DNA from: DASXHD01 sp036488725
GTDB lineage: Bacteria; Myxococcota_A; Polyangia; Polyangiales; Polyangiaceae
Direction: 5' to 3'
Length of the DNA: 64,000 bases
NCBI GenBank assembly: GCA_036488725.1
Contig: DASXHD010000043.1
Coordinates: 12,725 to 76,724 of the forward strand
A program made the position numbers and the translations under genes. Position 1 is the stretch's first letter. Each line of letters starts with the position of its first letter. Below are positions 1-8,542 of the stretch, piece after piece. A model generated the notes under the pieces. It made no database searches. It was not told the DNA's origin and saw only the letters and a list, made by a program, of their open reading frames with translations.

Positions 1-282
1 GAGGTTCTTGTAACCCTCGAGCGTGGTCGCGAGGAGCGGCAGGTGTCGCGCGCGCCCTTTGTCGGCGACCTCGATCTCGCAGCCGAGGATCGCCTGCACG
101 CCCGCGTCCTTCGCCGCCTTGTAAAAGGAGATGGCGCCGAACATGTTGCCGTGATCGGTCACGGCGACGGCCTTCATGCCTTCTTTGGCGACGCGCTTGA
201 CGAGGTCCTTCACCTTCACCGCGCCGTCGAGCATCGAGTACTGCGAGTGCACGTGGAGGTGAACGAACTCGGGTCCCGCCAT
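1..282 (-). CDS. dnaE: DNA polymerase III alpha subunit, N-terminal part (cut by window edge)
   Basis: The replicative DNA polymerase catalytic subunit; only the first 94 residues are inside the window. They form the start of the PHP domain: HLHVHSQYSMLDG near residues 8-20 and TDHGNMFG near 42-49 are the metal-site motifs typical of the DnaE PHP fold. The start ATG is preceded by a purine-rich AAGGGAGG, a good ribosome site, and no upstream extension is needed. The gene is divergent from the lipoprotein gene at 455; the 172 bases between them must hold both promoters, but I see no box I would defend. I infer dnaE rather than polC because the PHP domain sits at the extreme N-terminus. Confidence 0.93.
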   Translation of the reverse strand, partial: MAGPEFVHLHVHSQYSMLDGAVKVKDLVKRVAKEGMKAVAVTDHGNMFGAISFYKAAKDAGVQAILGCEIEVADKGRARHLPLLATTLEGYKNL

Positions 283-454
283 CTCGTCCCTCCCTTAGCC
301 GGGCCCTCGCCTCGACACAACACAGCCCATCCCGTACTTTACCTACGCACGTGTTTCGCGTATTGGTCCTTCCGGCTCCGGTCGAGCTTTGTCGACCATC
401 GGTTCCGTAAGGGCGAGCGCGGGACGCGCGGTTCTTACTTCAGGAGGCAACGTT

Positions 455-1594
455 ATGAAGCTTTGGAAAGTTTGGTCGGTCTTTGGAATGGGCAGCGCGG
501 CGCTCGTCGGCGCTTTGGCATACCAGGCAGGTTGCAGCAGCAGCCCGGCCGATGCAGGCGTGGGTTTGCCCCCCGGCCCGAGCGGGCAGCCGACGGTGTC
601 GAACAACGTCGAGACGTTCGCCGTCCAGTCGCTCCTCCTCGGCGAAGCCGATCGTAGCGGCGCCCCGAGCAACACCGCGTGGAAGTCGTACGGCTACAAC
701 CTCGACGGCAAGGTCTCGACGAAAGACTCGACCGACGTCTGCACGCTCCACACCGGCGCGCCGAAGACGAACCAAGCCGACGGCAACAACGGCATCGACA
801 ACGCGTTCGGCGCGGTCATCCTCCCGATCATCGAGACCGCGGCGAGCTTGCCGACCCCGTCGACGACGATCTCGGGCGCGATCACCAAGGGCGACTTCAC
901 GATTCAGATCCAGGTCACCGGCCTCGACGACACCGCGACCCAGACCAACACCGGCCTCAAGGGTCAGCTCTTCGCGTCGGGCGCGTACGACAACGGCACG
1001 CCGACCTTCGACTCGACGACGGACTGGCCCGTCAGCGGTCTCTTGCTGAACGACCCGACCAACATCGCGAGCGGATCGAAGATCGCGTTCAACAGCGCGT
1101 ACGTTTCGAACGGCACGTTCGTCAGCGGCGACCTCACGACCGGCGGCATCACGGTCACCATCAGCCTCGTGTTCCAGGGCGTGCCCCTCGCGCTCTCGGT
1201 CAACCACGCCGTCATCACCTTCGATCACACCGACGCGGCCGACGCGGCCAACGGCACGATCGCCGGCGTCATCGACACCGAGCAGCTCATCAGCGGCCTC
1301 CAGTCGGTCGCCGGTCGCATCTCGGCGTCGCTCTGCGGCTCGGCCTTCAACGGCATCGCCGACCAGATTCGCCAAGCTTCCGACATCATCAAGGACGGCT
1401 CGAACGCTGCCGGCGCGCAATGCGACGGCATCTCGATCGGCCTTGGCTTCGTCGGCAAGAAGATCGCGAACCCGACCAAGATCGCGTCCGACGACGGCGC
1501 GGTTCCGCCGGACCCGTGCGCGGCCGGCGACGCGGGACCGACGAACGACGGTTCCACGAGCGACGGCGCGACGACGGACGCGTCGGGCGACTGA
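455..1594 (+). CDS. Secreted Ser/Thr/Asp-rich lipoprotein of unknown function
   Basis: A 379-residue exported protein. The start ATG follows AGGAGG at 442-447, which decides against longer in-frame starts. The N-terminus is a signal peptide (MKLWKVWSVFGMGSAAL...) ending in a lipobox-like AYQAGC, so lipidation of that Cys is likely. The mature part is rich in Thr, Ser, Asp and Gly with alternating hydrophobic residues, suggesting a beta-rich fold, and the tail ends in a low-complexity DGS/DGA linker. No catalytic motif was seen. It ends at a strong bidirectional hairpin (1617-1649). Lineage-specific lipoproteins like this are common in myxobacteria; function unknown. Confidence 0.8.
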   Translation: MKLWKVWSVFGMGSAALVGALAYQAGCSSSPADAGVGLPPGPSGQPTVSNNVETFAVQSLLLGEADRSGAPSNTAWKSYGYNLDGKVSTKDSTDVCTLHTGAPKTNQADGNNGIDNAFGAVILPIIETAASLPTPSTTISGAITKGDFTIQIQVTGLDDTATQTNTGLKGQLFASGAYDNGTPTFDSTTDWPVSGLLLNDPTNIASGSKIAFNSAYVSNGTFVSGDLTTGGITVTISLVFQGVPLALSVNHAVITFDHTDAADAANGTIAGVIDTEQLISGLQSVAGRISASLCGSAFNGIADQIRQASDIIKDGSNAAGAQCDGISIGLGFVGKKIANPTKIASDDGAVPPDPCAAGDAGPTNDGSTSDGATTDASGD

Positions 1595-1616
1595 GAGAGA
1601 GCTGTCGGCTTTCAGC

Positions 1617-1649
1617 AACGAGGAGAGCGACTTCGGTCGCTCTTTTCGT
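1617..1649. terminator. Bidirectional intrinsic terminator with UUCG tetraloop
   Basis: A 15-bp stem (1617-1631 pairs with 1636-1650 region) closes on the tetraloop TTCG at 1632-1635. The core AGAGCGAC/GTCGCTCT is perfect and two G-T wobbles lead to an outer AACGA/TCGTT. A T-rich run follows on the plus strand. It lies between convergent stop codons (1594 plus, 1650 minus), so it can end transcription of both the lipoprotein gene and the GMC oxidoreductase gene. Confidence 0.85.
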
Positions 1650-3176
1650 TTAAGCGCTTTTTGCGCGGGCGATGACGTGCTTCGCGAGGTGGAGCGCGAA
1701 AGCGTAGATGCTGATTTGCGGCGGGCCGCCAAGGCTCGTCGGAAAGAGCGAGCCGTCGGAGACGAAGAGGCCTTTCACGAAGTGGTGCTCGCCGGTCGAG
1801 TCGACTGCGCTCGCGTGCGGGTCGTCGCCCATGCGCATCGCGCCCATCGGGTGGACGGCGGTGACCGGGAGCGCGTGCGGGCGAACGAAGTCGGTGCGGA
1901 TCGCGTCGAGCTCGCTCGCGCTCTTCAAACGAATCGCCGGAATCGCCGGAATGACGACCTCGCTCGCGCCGCCGGCGAAGAGCAAACGCGCGCAAGCGAC
2001 GAGACCCTTGGCCATCTGCGCGCGGTCGGCCGCGTTCATGACGTAGTCGATGACCGGGCGGCCGTCGTCGTCGACCGTCACGCGGCCCTCGGTTTCGTCG
2101 TGGACCATCGCCGTGAGGACCGCGAGATTTCCGTACGTGCGCATCGCGCGCATGTGCTCTTTGCCGAAGCCCGAGAGCATCGATGCGGTGCCGATCGGGT
2201 GCGCGAACGCGGGCAGAATCCAGACGCGCTTGTCGCTTCCCTCTTCGTACGAGAGAAGCTCGGTGCACTCGTACGACTGCGGGATGCCGTACTGCGAGTT
2301 CATCGTGCGATCGAATCGGCCGGCGGCGACCGCGCCCGGATGAATGCGGAGGCCCCGGCCGATCCGCGCGAACGGATCCGGCAGATCGCTGCGAAGTGCG
2401 AGCGCCGCGGAGCCGACTGCGCTCGCCGCGAGGACGACGATGCGCGCGCGGACGCGCACCCACGCGCGGGGTCCTCCCGCTCCGTCGTGCGCGACGGCGA
2501 CGACGCCGGTCGCGCGACCGCCTTCGTGCGTGACCCGAAGCGCTTGGACGTCGGCGTAGATCACAGCGCCCGCGGCCTCGGCTTGCGGCACGAGGACCTT
2601 GGCGACATTTTGTTTCGCGTCGTATGCGCAGCCGAGCTCGCAAAAGCCGGAGAGCTGGCAGCCGACGCGATTGTGCTTGAGCGGTCCGCTCTTCCACCCG
2701 AGCGCCTCGGCGCCCGCGCGCAAGACCTCGTTGTTCGGGTTGCGCAGCGCGCCGGGAATTTCGGTGACCGAGAGATCGCGCTCGACTTGCTCGAACGCCG
2801 GCGCCATCTCGTTCGGCCCGCAGCCGGTCACGCCGTAGCGGTCACGCCACAAATCGAGAATGTCGGGGTGCGTTCGTTTGCAGAGGTTCGTGTTGTGGAT
2901 CGTGCTCCCGCCGACGCCGCGACCTTGGAGCACGCGAATCGCGAGATCGCGCGTCGCGCGCGCGCCGGCGTCTTGAAAGAGCAGCGGGATCATTTCGTCC
3001 TCGCGCTGCGTGAAGTCGCTCGGCCGATGAAACCCGCCTTCTTCGAGCGCGACCACTTTGAGCCCCGCGCGCGCGAGCTCGCGCGTCATCATGCCGCCGC
3101 CGGCGCCGGTGCCGATGACGACGGCGTCGACGTCGAGCGCGACGTCGCCCGAGAGATCGCGACCGAGGATCGGCAT
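1650..3176 (-). CDS. GMC family FAD-dependent oxidoreductase
   Basis: A glucose-methanol-choline type flavoprotein of 508 residues. The dinucleotide-binding motif VIGTGAGGG lies at residues 20-28 and a second FAD contact motif (GRGVGGSTIHNTN) follows. The C-terminal GMC signature has HPMGAMRMG and a late SDGSLFPTSLGGPPQ with the expected Asn/His-region replaced as in other bacterial cytochrome-linked members. The start ATG at 3176 overlaps the stop of the upstream gene by one base (TGATG), so the two are translationally coupled. The partner is a gluconate 2-dehydrogenase subunit 3-like protein, suggesting a membrane-associated alcohol, polyol or sterol dehydrogenase. Substrate cannot be told from sequence. 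Confidence 0.9.
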   Translation of the reverse strand: MPILGRDLSGDVALDVDAVVIGTGAGGGMMTRELARAGLKVVALEEGGFHRPSDFTQREDEMIPLLFQDAGARATRDLAIRVLQGRGVGGSTIHNTNLCKRTHPDILDLWRDRYGVTGCGPNEMAPAFEQVERDLSVTEIPGALRNPNNEVLRAGAEALGWKSGPLKHNRVGCQLSGFCELGCAYDAKQNVAKVLVPQAEAAGAVIYADVQALRVTHEGGRATGVVAVAHDGAGGPRAWVRVRARIVVLAASAVGSAALALRSDLPDPFARIGRGLRIHPGAVAAGRFDRTMNSQYGIPQSYECTELLSYEEGSDKRVWILPAFAHPIGTASMLSGFGKEHMRAMRTYGNLAVLTAMVHDETEGRVTVDDDGRPVIDYVMNAADRAQMAKGLVACARLLFAGGASEVVIPAIPAIRLKSASELDAIRTDFVRPHALPVTAVHPMGAMRMGDDPHASAVDSTGEHHFVKGLFVSDGSLFPTSLGGPPQISIYAFALHLAKHVIARAKSA

Positions 3177-3709
3177 CAGGCGCCCCTCGAAACGAACGGC
3201 CCGGCGTAGCCGAGGATTTTCCACGTCCGCGGATCGCGATAATAGCCCATGAAAATGGCCGATTTCAGGCCGTCGAAGCCGCCGCGCAAGAGACCCTCGG
3301 AGCTCGACTCGAGCGACGCGAGCACGCGGTCTTGCTCCGCTGCGGAGAGACGCGTGAAGCGCGACGAGAGCTTGCAGCCGAGCGGCGCGAGGTGCTCGAC
3401 GAACGCGAGCAGGCGCAAGAAATCGCGACGCATCGGCGCGGGCAGCTGCTCGAGATAACGGTCGACGAAGCCCGCGACGTCGACCTCGTCGGTCGTCGGC
3501 ACGCTCCCGTCGTCGACGTCCGGCGCAGCGACGCGACGCGCCGCCGCCGCGAGCACGACGTACTGCCACGGCGAAAGCACGCGCAGCCGCTCGGCCACGT
3601 CCTTCGAAACGTCGTACCCGCGCGTCCGCACGACGGCGAGCCCGCTTGCCGCGAGCAAGAGCGCGCCGCCCATCGCGCCCAACACGGCTCGCCTCGAAAC
3701 GCGCTTCAC
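3176..3709 (-). CDS. Gluconate 2-dehydrogenase subunit 3-like protein, TAT-exported
   Basis: A 177-residue small subunit expected to accompany the FAD subunit encoded next to it. The N-terminus MKRVSRRAVLGAMGGALLLAAS is a twin-arginine signal (SRRAVLG), which fits export of a folded cofactor-bearing complex. The mature part is helical and contains the region LSPWQYVVLAAAARRVAAPD followed by helices typical of this family. It starts with GTG and overlaps the downstream GMC gene by one base. The promoter must lie in 3710-3798, a region dominated by a 25-bp inverted repeat. Confidence 0.8.
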   Translation of the reverse strand: MKRVSRRAVLGAMGGALLLAASGLAVVRTRGYDVSKDVAERLRVLSPWQYVVLAAAARRVAAPDVDDGSVPTTDEVDVAGFVDRYLEQLPAPMRRDFLRLLAFVEHLAPLGCKLSSRFTRLSAAEQDRVLASLESSSEGLLRGGFDGLKSAIFMGYYRDPRTWKILGYAGPFVSRGA

Positions 3710-3722
3710 GCTCGAGAGAGTT

Positions 3723-3788
3723 AACAGGAAGATCAGCGGATCAGAAGGCGTTCAAAAATATATCTTCTGATCCTCTGATCTTCCTGTT
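3723..3788. repeat. 25-bp inverted repeat in a divergent promoter region
   Basis: Left arm 3723-3747 and right arm 3764-3788 are reverse complements with one mismatch (C3737 against T3774), separated by an A/T-rich 16-base loop. Each arm also contains GATCAG twice, 8 bases apart. The element fills most of the 89 bases between the divergent starts at 3709 and 3799. It could be a multi-site operator, a cruciform/attenuator hairpin in the coaE leader, or a small palindromic mobile element; the sequence does not decide. Confidence 0.85.
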
Positions 3789-3798
3789 TCATCTCTCC

Positions 3799-4425
3799 GT
3801 GCGCGTTTTTGGGCTCACAGGGGGAATCGCGAGCGGCAAGAGCACGGTCGCGGCGCGGTTTCGCGGGCGCGGCGCGGCTGTGGTCGACGCCGATGCGCTC
3901 GCGCGCGAGGTCGTCGCGCCGGGCAGCGAGGGGCTCGCGGCGTTGGTCGCGGCGTTCGGCGCGCACGTGCTCGCGGAAGACGGGTCGCTCGATCGAAAAA
4001 AGCTCGCGGCCGAGGTCTTCGGCGACGCGCAGAAGCTCGCGCGCCTCAACGGCATCACCCACCCGCGCATCGCGGCGCTCAGCGCGAAGCGCATGGCCGA
4101 GCTCGATGCGCGCGGTGAGCCGCTCGCCTGTTACGAAGCGGCGCTCCTCGTCGAGAACGGTCTCGCCGACGCGTTTCGCCCACTCGTCGTGGTGTCGGCG
4201 CCGCTCGAGGCGCAGGTCGCCCGCGCACGCGCGCGCGACGCCGCGGACGAGGCCGCCGTCCGCGCCCGCATCGCCGCGCAGCTCGCGCTCGACGAAAAAG
4301 TCCGCGCCGCCGACGTCGTCGTGAAAAACGACGGTACGCTCGCCGATCTCCGCGCGCGCGCCGACGACGCGTTCGACGAGGTCTGCCGCCGCGTCGGGGT
4401 CGATCCCGCGCGTTACCCGCTCTGA
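3799..4425 (+). CDS. coaE: Dephospho-CoA kinase
   Basis: Catalyses the last step of coenzyme A synthesis, ATP-dependent phosphorylation of dephospho-CoA. The 208-residue product begins MRVFGLTGGIASGKST, with the P-loop at residues 8-16 and the catalytic Lys at 14. DADALAREVV and the THPRI motif are family hallmarks. I chose GTG at 3799 because family members start a few residues before the P-loop; no convincing Shine-Dalgarno precedes it, and the large inverted repeat ends only 10 bases upstream, so the leader may fold. Length matches the family (about 200 residues). Confidence 0.93.
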   Translation: MRVFGLTGGIASGKSTVAARFRGRGAAVVDADALAREVVAPGSEGLAALVAAFGAHVLAEDGSLDRKKLAAEVFGDAQKLARLNGITHPRIAALSAKRMAELDARGEPLACYEAALLVENGLADAFRPLVVVSAPLEAQVARARARDAADEAAVRARIAAQLALDEKVRAADVVVKNDGTLADLRARADDAFDEVCRRVGVDPARYPL

Positions 4426-4672
4426 CGCGCAAGTCCGTTGAGGCGGTCGCGTCTTGTCGCGGCGACGACGACGGCACGGCGGCAGCGAGAACTTCGCGGC
4501 CGGGCCGCCGCTGGACACTCGAAGAACACGATGGTGGCGACGGCCCCGCCGCCCTCGACGCCAGCACGGGCCGGCGCCGGTCCGGCCGGTTTTGTCGACG
4601 CTGCCGCGTTTTGACGTCAGGCACGGCGTCAGACCGTCAGATCGAGTGGTCTTTGGCGTACCATCCAACCTC

Positions 4673-6073
4673 GTGAGCAGGTTCCGGACGGGCGTCTCTT
4701 CGACCTACGAAGGCGAAGCCCCGAAGTCCGCGCGCGGCGCGGAAGAAGAAGAACGTCCCGGCCTAGTCTTGCTCTACGCGCCTCGCTTCGAAGAGCTCGC
4801 GGCCGCCTACCCGTTCTTCACGAGCGAGATCATCGTCGGCCGCGACCCGACCTGCTCGGTGTGCATTCCGGATCAAGCGGTGAGCCGCAACCACGCGCGG
4901 ATGTTCCTCGAGGACGCCGACTGGGTCCTACGCGATCTCTCGAGCCGCAACGGCACCATCGTCAACGGCCGCTACGTCTCGGAGCACCGGCTCGCGCATC
5001 GCGACGAGATCCGCATCGGCGACGCGATCTTCAAATTCGTCGAAGAGGGCGCCACCGGCTTCGTACCGTTCCGCATCGACGGCGCGCGCGGAAAAGGCGC
5101 GCCGCCGCAGCTCGAAGACTTCGTCGGCGGAAAACAAATCGACGACATCGCGCGCGACATCGAGCGCATCGCGCCCACCGAGCTCTCGTGCATGATCCTC
5201 GGCGAGACCGGCACGGGCAAAGAGGTCGTCGCGCGCGCGATCCATCGCCTCTCGGGCCGCAAAGGATCGCTGCAAGCGATCAACTGCGCCGCGATTCCGC
5301 AAAACCTCCTCGAGAGCGAGCTCTTCGGTTATCGCCGCGGCGCGTTCTCCGGCGCCGACCGCGACAAGCCGGGCCTCATCAAGCTCGCCGACACGGGCAC
5401 GCTCTTCCTCGACGAGATCGGCGACATGCCGCTCGAGGCACAAGCGAAATTGCTCCGGGTCCTCCAGGCGAAAGAGGTCTTTCCGCTCGGCGCCACGACC
5501 GCCGAGCACGTCGACGTCCGCGTCGCGTGCGCCACGCACCGCAACCTGCGCGAGCAAGTCCGCGACGGAAAGTTCCGCGGCGATCTCTTCGCGCGCCTCA
5601 ACGAGCACGCCGTGTCGCTCCCGCCGCTGCGCGAGAGAAAAGAAGACGTCTACATGCTCGCGAAGGCGTTCGCCGTGCGGTACGGGCGGCCCGACGTCGG
5701 CCTCACGTTCTCCTTCATGCTCGCGCTCGTGCACTACGACTGGCCGTACAACGTCCGCGAGCTCGAGAGCTGCATCAAGCGCGGCCTCGCGCTCACCGGC
5801 GGCGCGCCGCTCGACGCCAAGCATCTGCCGCAAGACATCGCCGAGCGCATGAAAGACTACGGCGACAAAAAACGACCGCAGCACGCGCCGCCGTCGGCGC
5901 AAGAGAGCCCGGCGAAGCGCGGCACGCCGACCGAAGCCGAGCTTCGCGCGCTCCTCGAGCGTCACCAAGGCAACGTGGCCGCCGTCGGCCGCGAGCTCGG
6001 CAAAGAGCGAATGCAGATTCACCGATGGCTGAAGAAGTACGGCATCTCGCTCGACGGATATCGGAGCGAGTGA
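4673..6073 (+). CDS. FHA domain sigma54-dependent transcriptional activator
   Basis: A 466-residue enhancer-binding protein. An N-terminal FHA domain (about residues 40-125; GRDPTCSVCIPD, SRNHAR, SSRNGT) should read phosphothreonine on a partner kinase. The AAA+ domain follows (Walker A GETGTGKE, Walker B GTLFLDEIGD). The sigma54 contact loop reads GAFSGA instead of GAFTGA, a conservative substitution. A Fis-type HTH closes the protein (NVAAVGRELGKERMQIHRWLKKYG). FHA-linked activators of this design are characteristic of myxobacteria, where they couple Ser/Thr kinases to sigma54 promoters. GTG at 4673 was chosen because the longer frame is arginine-rich and outside the family. Confidence 0.92.
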   Translation: MSRFRTGVSSTYEGEAPKSARGAEEEERPGLVLLYAPRFEELAAAYPFFTSEIIVGRDPTCSVCIPDQAVSRNHARMFLEDADWVLRDLSSRNGTIVNGRYVSEHRLAHRDEIRIGDAIFKFVEEGATGFVPFRIDGARGKGAPPQLEDFVGGKQIDDIARDIERIAPTELSCMILGETGTGKEVVARAIHRLSGRKGSLQAINCAAIPQNLLESELFGYRRGAFSGADRDKPGLIKLADTGTLFLDEIGDMPLEAQAKLLRVLQAKEVFPLGATTAEHVDVRVACATHRNLREQVRDGKFRGDLFARLNEHAVSLPPLRERKEDVYMLAKAFAVRYGRPDVGLTFSFMLALVHYDWPYNVRELESCIKRGLALTGGAPLDAKHLPQDIAERMKDYGDKKRPQHAPPSAQESPAKRGTPTEAELRALLERHQGNVAAVGRELGKERMQIHRWLKKYGISLDGYRSE

Positions 6074-6074
6074 A

Positions 6075-6722
6075 TCAGGGCGTGTCCGTCTCCGCGAGGC
6101 CGGCAATCTTCAACGCCCGATCGCTGCCACGACGGAGCAGTAGAACGAGCGTGCTCCGAAAGAGCGGATCGCCCGTCGACAGCGACGTCTGCGGATCGAG
6201 CGGAACGCGCACGAGCACGTCGCCTTTTCGCATCTCCACCGGGCGCGGCGGATCGCTGAACGGTCCGAGATCGTCCGACGACCAGCGCTCGATGCGATCG
6301 AGCCGCGCGATGTCGTCGTGGATCGCGCGGTACTCCGCCACGTGCTGCCGGTAACGCGCTTGCAGACTCTGCAGAAGCATCGGCCTCGCTTGCGAGTGAC
6401 CGTTGTCGCCGAAGAGCACGGCGTTGTCGTCGAGCAGATCGTCGAACGCGTCGATGTTTCCTTCGGTGAACGCGCGAACGTACTTGTGCACCACGTCGCC
6501 GATTTGCTCGTCGGAGACCGGCGTGCGAAGCGCGACGACGCCGGCGCCCGCGCTGCCGTGCTCCTCGGCCGGCGGGATCGCCGGCGCGGGCTCGACGAGC
6601 ACGCCGTCGGGATGGCGCGTCGCGTCCTTCATCTCGAGCGACGTGTCGAGCGCGCCGCCGCACGCGGTCAGAGCGAGCGCGAACGCGAGCTCAAAGATCT
6701 TCGATTTTCGGCGCGGCCGCAC
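6075..6722 (-). CDS. Lipoprotein with NTF2/SnoaL-like fold
   Basis: A 215-residue lipoprotein: signal MRPRRKSKIFELAFALAL, lipobox LTAC. After a Pro/Ala linker comes a segment (SDEQIGDVVHKYVRAFTEGNIDAFDDLL) typical of NTF2-like ketosteroid-isomerase-fold domains, which bind small ligands or serve as scaffolds. No catalytic assignment is possible. Its GTG start lies inside the end of the upstream amidotransferase-like gene (32-base overlap), so the two are probably co-translated. The stop lies one base from the convergent activator gene's stop. Confidence 0.75.
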   Translation of the reverse strand: MRPRRKSKIFELAFALALTACGGALDTSLEMKDATRHPDGVLVEPAPAIPPAEEHGSAGAGVVALRTPVSDEQIGDVVHKYVRAFTEGNIDAFDDLLDDNAVLFGDNGHSQARPMLLQSLQARYRQHVAEYRAIHDDIARLDRIERWSSDDLGPFSDPPRPVEMRKGDVLVRVPLDPQTSLSTGDPLFRSTLVLLLRRGSDRALKIAGLAETDTP

Positions 6723-7530
6723 GGGTCAGCGACACCATCGCACGATCTTTCACGGCGTTCCAGCGGGGCGGCAGCGTCTCGGTGTCGAAGTCGCTCGCGA
6801 CGAGCGCGAACTGGACCTGCGCGAGCTCCGGCGTGCGACGCCGAACGAGCTGGTCGTCGCCGATGAGCGCCTCGGCGTCGTCGCGGCCGGCGAACGTGCG
6901 GAGCGCCATCTTCTTCCGGCGATGCGCGGCGACGACGATGTCACCGTTCGAGACGATGAGGTTCACTTCGGCAGGCTCGCCGCCGACCTCGGCCGAGATC
7001 GCGTCGACGACGCGGAGCGTTCCGCGAATGGCTTCGTGAACGACGCCGACGTCGACGATGAGATCGTCGAGCTTGCCCGCGTCGTGGAGGAACGACAGAA
7101 AAACTTGGAACACGATCTCGGCGTCGCTGTCGCCGCGAATGCCCGCGCGCAAAAACTCGGGCACGCTCTGAACGAGCCGGTCGCGCGTCTGGTCGAAAGA
7201 CGAAACGGTTCCGGTCTGCGCGTAGAGCCACTGGCGATACCGGAACGGGTGCGTGTTCTCGGTGCGGAGCGTTCCGACCGTTGGCTGGCGCACGTGACCG
7301 ACGACGATCTCCGCGCGCACGTCGGCGCCGAGCTGAGCCACGTCGATGTCGTCGCGCTCGTCGATCGGCCTGCGGCGAATGAGCACTTCGCCGCCTTGGT
7401 AGAAGCCGAGGCCCCAGCCCACCGCGCCGCCTGCTCCACCATTCTTCACGCGCAGCGCTTCGCGCTCGAACGCAAGCACGCGCCCTGTGAGATCGGCACG
7501 ATTTCCGAGAAGACCGAACAACCTCGCCAT
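6691..7530 (-). CDS. Class II glutamine amidotransferase-fold protein, catalytic Cys replaced
   Basis: A 279-residue member of the Ntn-hydrolase glutamine amidotransferase family (YafJ/EgtC type). It has the family landmarks: N-terminal MARLFGLLGN, VGWGLGFYQGG, IVVGHVRQPTVG, ENTHPF and GDSDAEIVFQ. In active members the chain begins Met-Cys and the Cys becomes the N-terminal nucleophile; here residue 2 is Ala (GCG). The usual HNG oxyanion Asn is also absent (YAQTGTV). Both losses in one intact reading frame suggest a pseudoenzyme with a binding or regulatory role. ATG at 7530 is chosen by homology; a longer upstream extension is unlikely. Confidence 0.82.
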   Translation of the reverse strand: MARLFGLLGNRADLTGRVLAFEREALRVKNGGAGGAVGWGLGFYQGGEVLIRRRPIDERDDIDVAQLGADVRAEIVVGHVRQPTVGTLRTENTHPFRYRQWLYAQTGTVSSFDQTRDRLVQSVPEFLRAGIRGDSDAEIVFQVFLSFLHDAGKLDDLIVDVGVVHEAIRGTLRVVDAISAEVGGEPAEVNLIVSNGDIVVAAHRRKKMALRTFAGRDDAEALIGDDQLVRRRTPELAQVQFALVASDFDTETLPPRWNAVKDRAMVSLTRAAAPKIEDL

Positions 7531-7649
7531 GGTGGTGAAGCTCCTTCCTTCAACATACGCACGAGCGCGCCGCTCGCACCAATTTGTCGCCGCAAAAGGT
7601 ACGAGCGTGTGAGCCAAAACACGCGCGATGCGCGCGGCATTCCTCGCCG

Positions 7650-7790
7650 CTATGCGTTACGGTCGCGTGACGCTTCGATCAAGCGCGTCGTGCGCCTCTT
7701 CGCGCGGGCCTCGAGCGCGTCGCCGAGATAACGCACGATGAACGGCGCCGCGCCGGCGACAATCAGCCCGATCATCCACAGCGGAATCAA
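7650..7790 (-). CDS. Possible small membrane protein (41-46 residues)
   Basis: A short frame overlaps the end of the SPOR-domain gene (TTGA at 7787-7790). From TTG 7790 it gives 46 residues, from ATG 7775 41 residues. The start is a single hydrophobic segment (MIGLIVAGAAPFIVRYLG), followed by a basic tail (EARAKRRTTRLIEASRDRNA). Position, overlap and a clean membrane helix favour a real gene, but its length is too small to be sure. Confidence 0.4.
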   Translation of the reverse strand: MIPLWMIGLIVAGAAPFIVRYLGDALEARAKRRTTRLIEASRDRNA

Positions 7791-8542
7791 CGCTGGCTCT
7801 GCGAGCTCGGCGGTACCACGAAGGGCACGACGTGCTCTTTCGCCTCGAAGCTCGAGCGATACGACGTCGCCGCAGCCTGCGTCGGGAACGGGCCGACGCG
7901 CACGCGATACCAAGTGCCGCGGCCCGGCACGTTGGCCGTGACGACATACGCTTTGTGGCCACGAACGCGGAGCTGTTGCGCGAACGCGCTGGCCTCTTGC
8001 TCGGTTTTGAACGAGCTGACCTGAAGCTGGTAGCCACCCTCGTGCCCCGACGGCGAGGCAGTCTTCGCCTCGGCGCTGGCCTCGACCTCGCTCGCCGCGC
8101 GGGTGAGCTCGTCGCGCGGACGCGTGACGACCGGCGACGCCTGAAGGACGTTCTGCGCCGGAAGCGGCACGACCGGGAGCACGTCGGTCGGCGGCGGAGG
8201 CATCGCGAGTGACGACGCGGCCGAGGCTTGTGGTTGCGCGCCGAGCGCCGCGAGCGCGGTCGTCGGCTTGTTCTGATCGCTCAAGATGGACGGAAACGTG
8301 ACGTCTTGCGCAGCGAGATCGGTCTTCGGCGCGACGGGCTTGCCCTTTTGCGCCACGAGATCGCCGAGCGGGTCGACGCGCGCAGCGGCGTCGCTCGATT
8401 TTTTTCCGCCGAGCGCCATCGCCGCGAGGACGACGCACGCTCCGCCGAGCACGAGCAGCACGATCGACACGCCGCGCGGCATGCGCGTCTGATCGTCTTT
8501 CTCCTGAATGCGCTCGAGATTTCGAACCGACCCCGGATCCAT
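7787..8542 (-). CDS. SPOR-domain membrane protein
   Basis: A 251-residue bitopic protein expected to bind denuded peptidoglycan glycan strands at division sites. A cytoplasmic stretch (about 22 residues) precedes a transmembrane segment (GVSIVLLVLGGACVVLAAMAL), then a long low-complexity Ala/Pro linker, then a C-terminal SPOR domain (GGYQLQVSSFKTEQEASAFAQQL to YRVRVGPFPTQAAA). ATG at 8542 overlaps the argS stop by one base (TGATG). Coupling of SPOR genes behind argS is common in Proteobacteria-like genomes. Confidence 0.88.
   Translation of the reverse strand: MDPGSVRNLERIQEKDDQTRMPRGVSIVLLVLGGACVVLAAMALGGKKSSDAAARVDPLGDLVAQKGKPVAPKTDLAAQDVTFPSILSDQNKPTTALAALGAQPQASAASSLAMPPPPTDVLPVVPLPAQNVLQASPVVTRPRDELTRAASEVEASAEAKTASPSGHEGGYQLQVSSFKTEQEASAFAQQLRVRGHKAYVVTANVPGRGTWYRVRVGPFPTQAAATSYRSSFEAKEHVVPFVVPPSSQSQR

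Noticed and set aside
4426..4672. 247-base intergenic stretch before the FHA activator
   Set aside because: Searched for small RNA, tRNA, terminator or promoter; only G/C-rich palindromic text near 4571-4592, nothing supportable.
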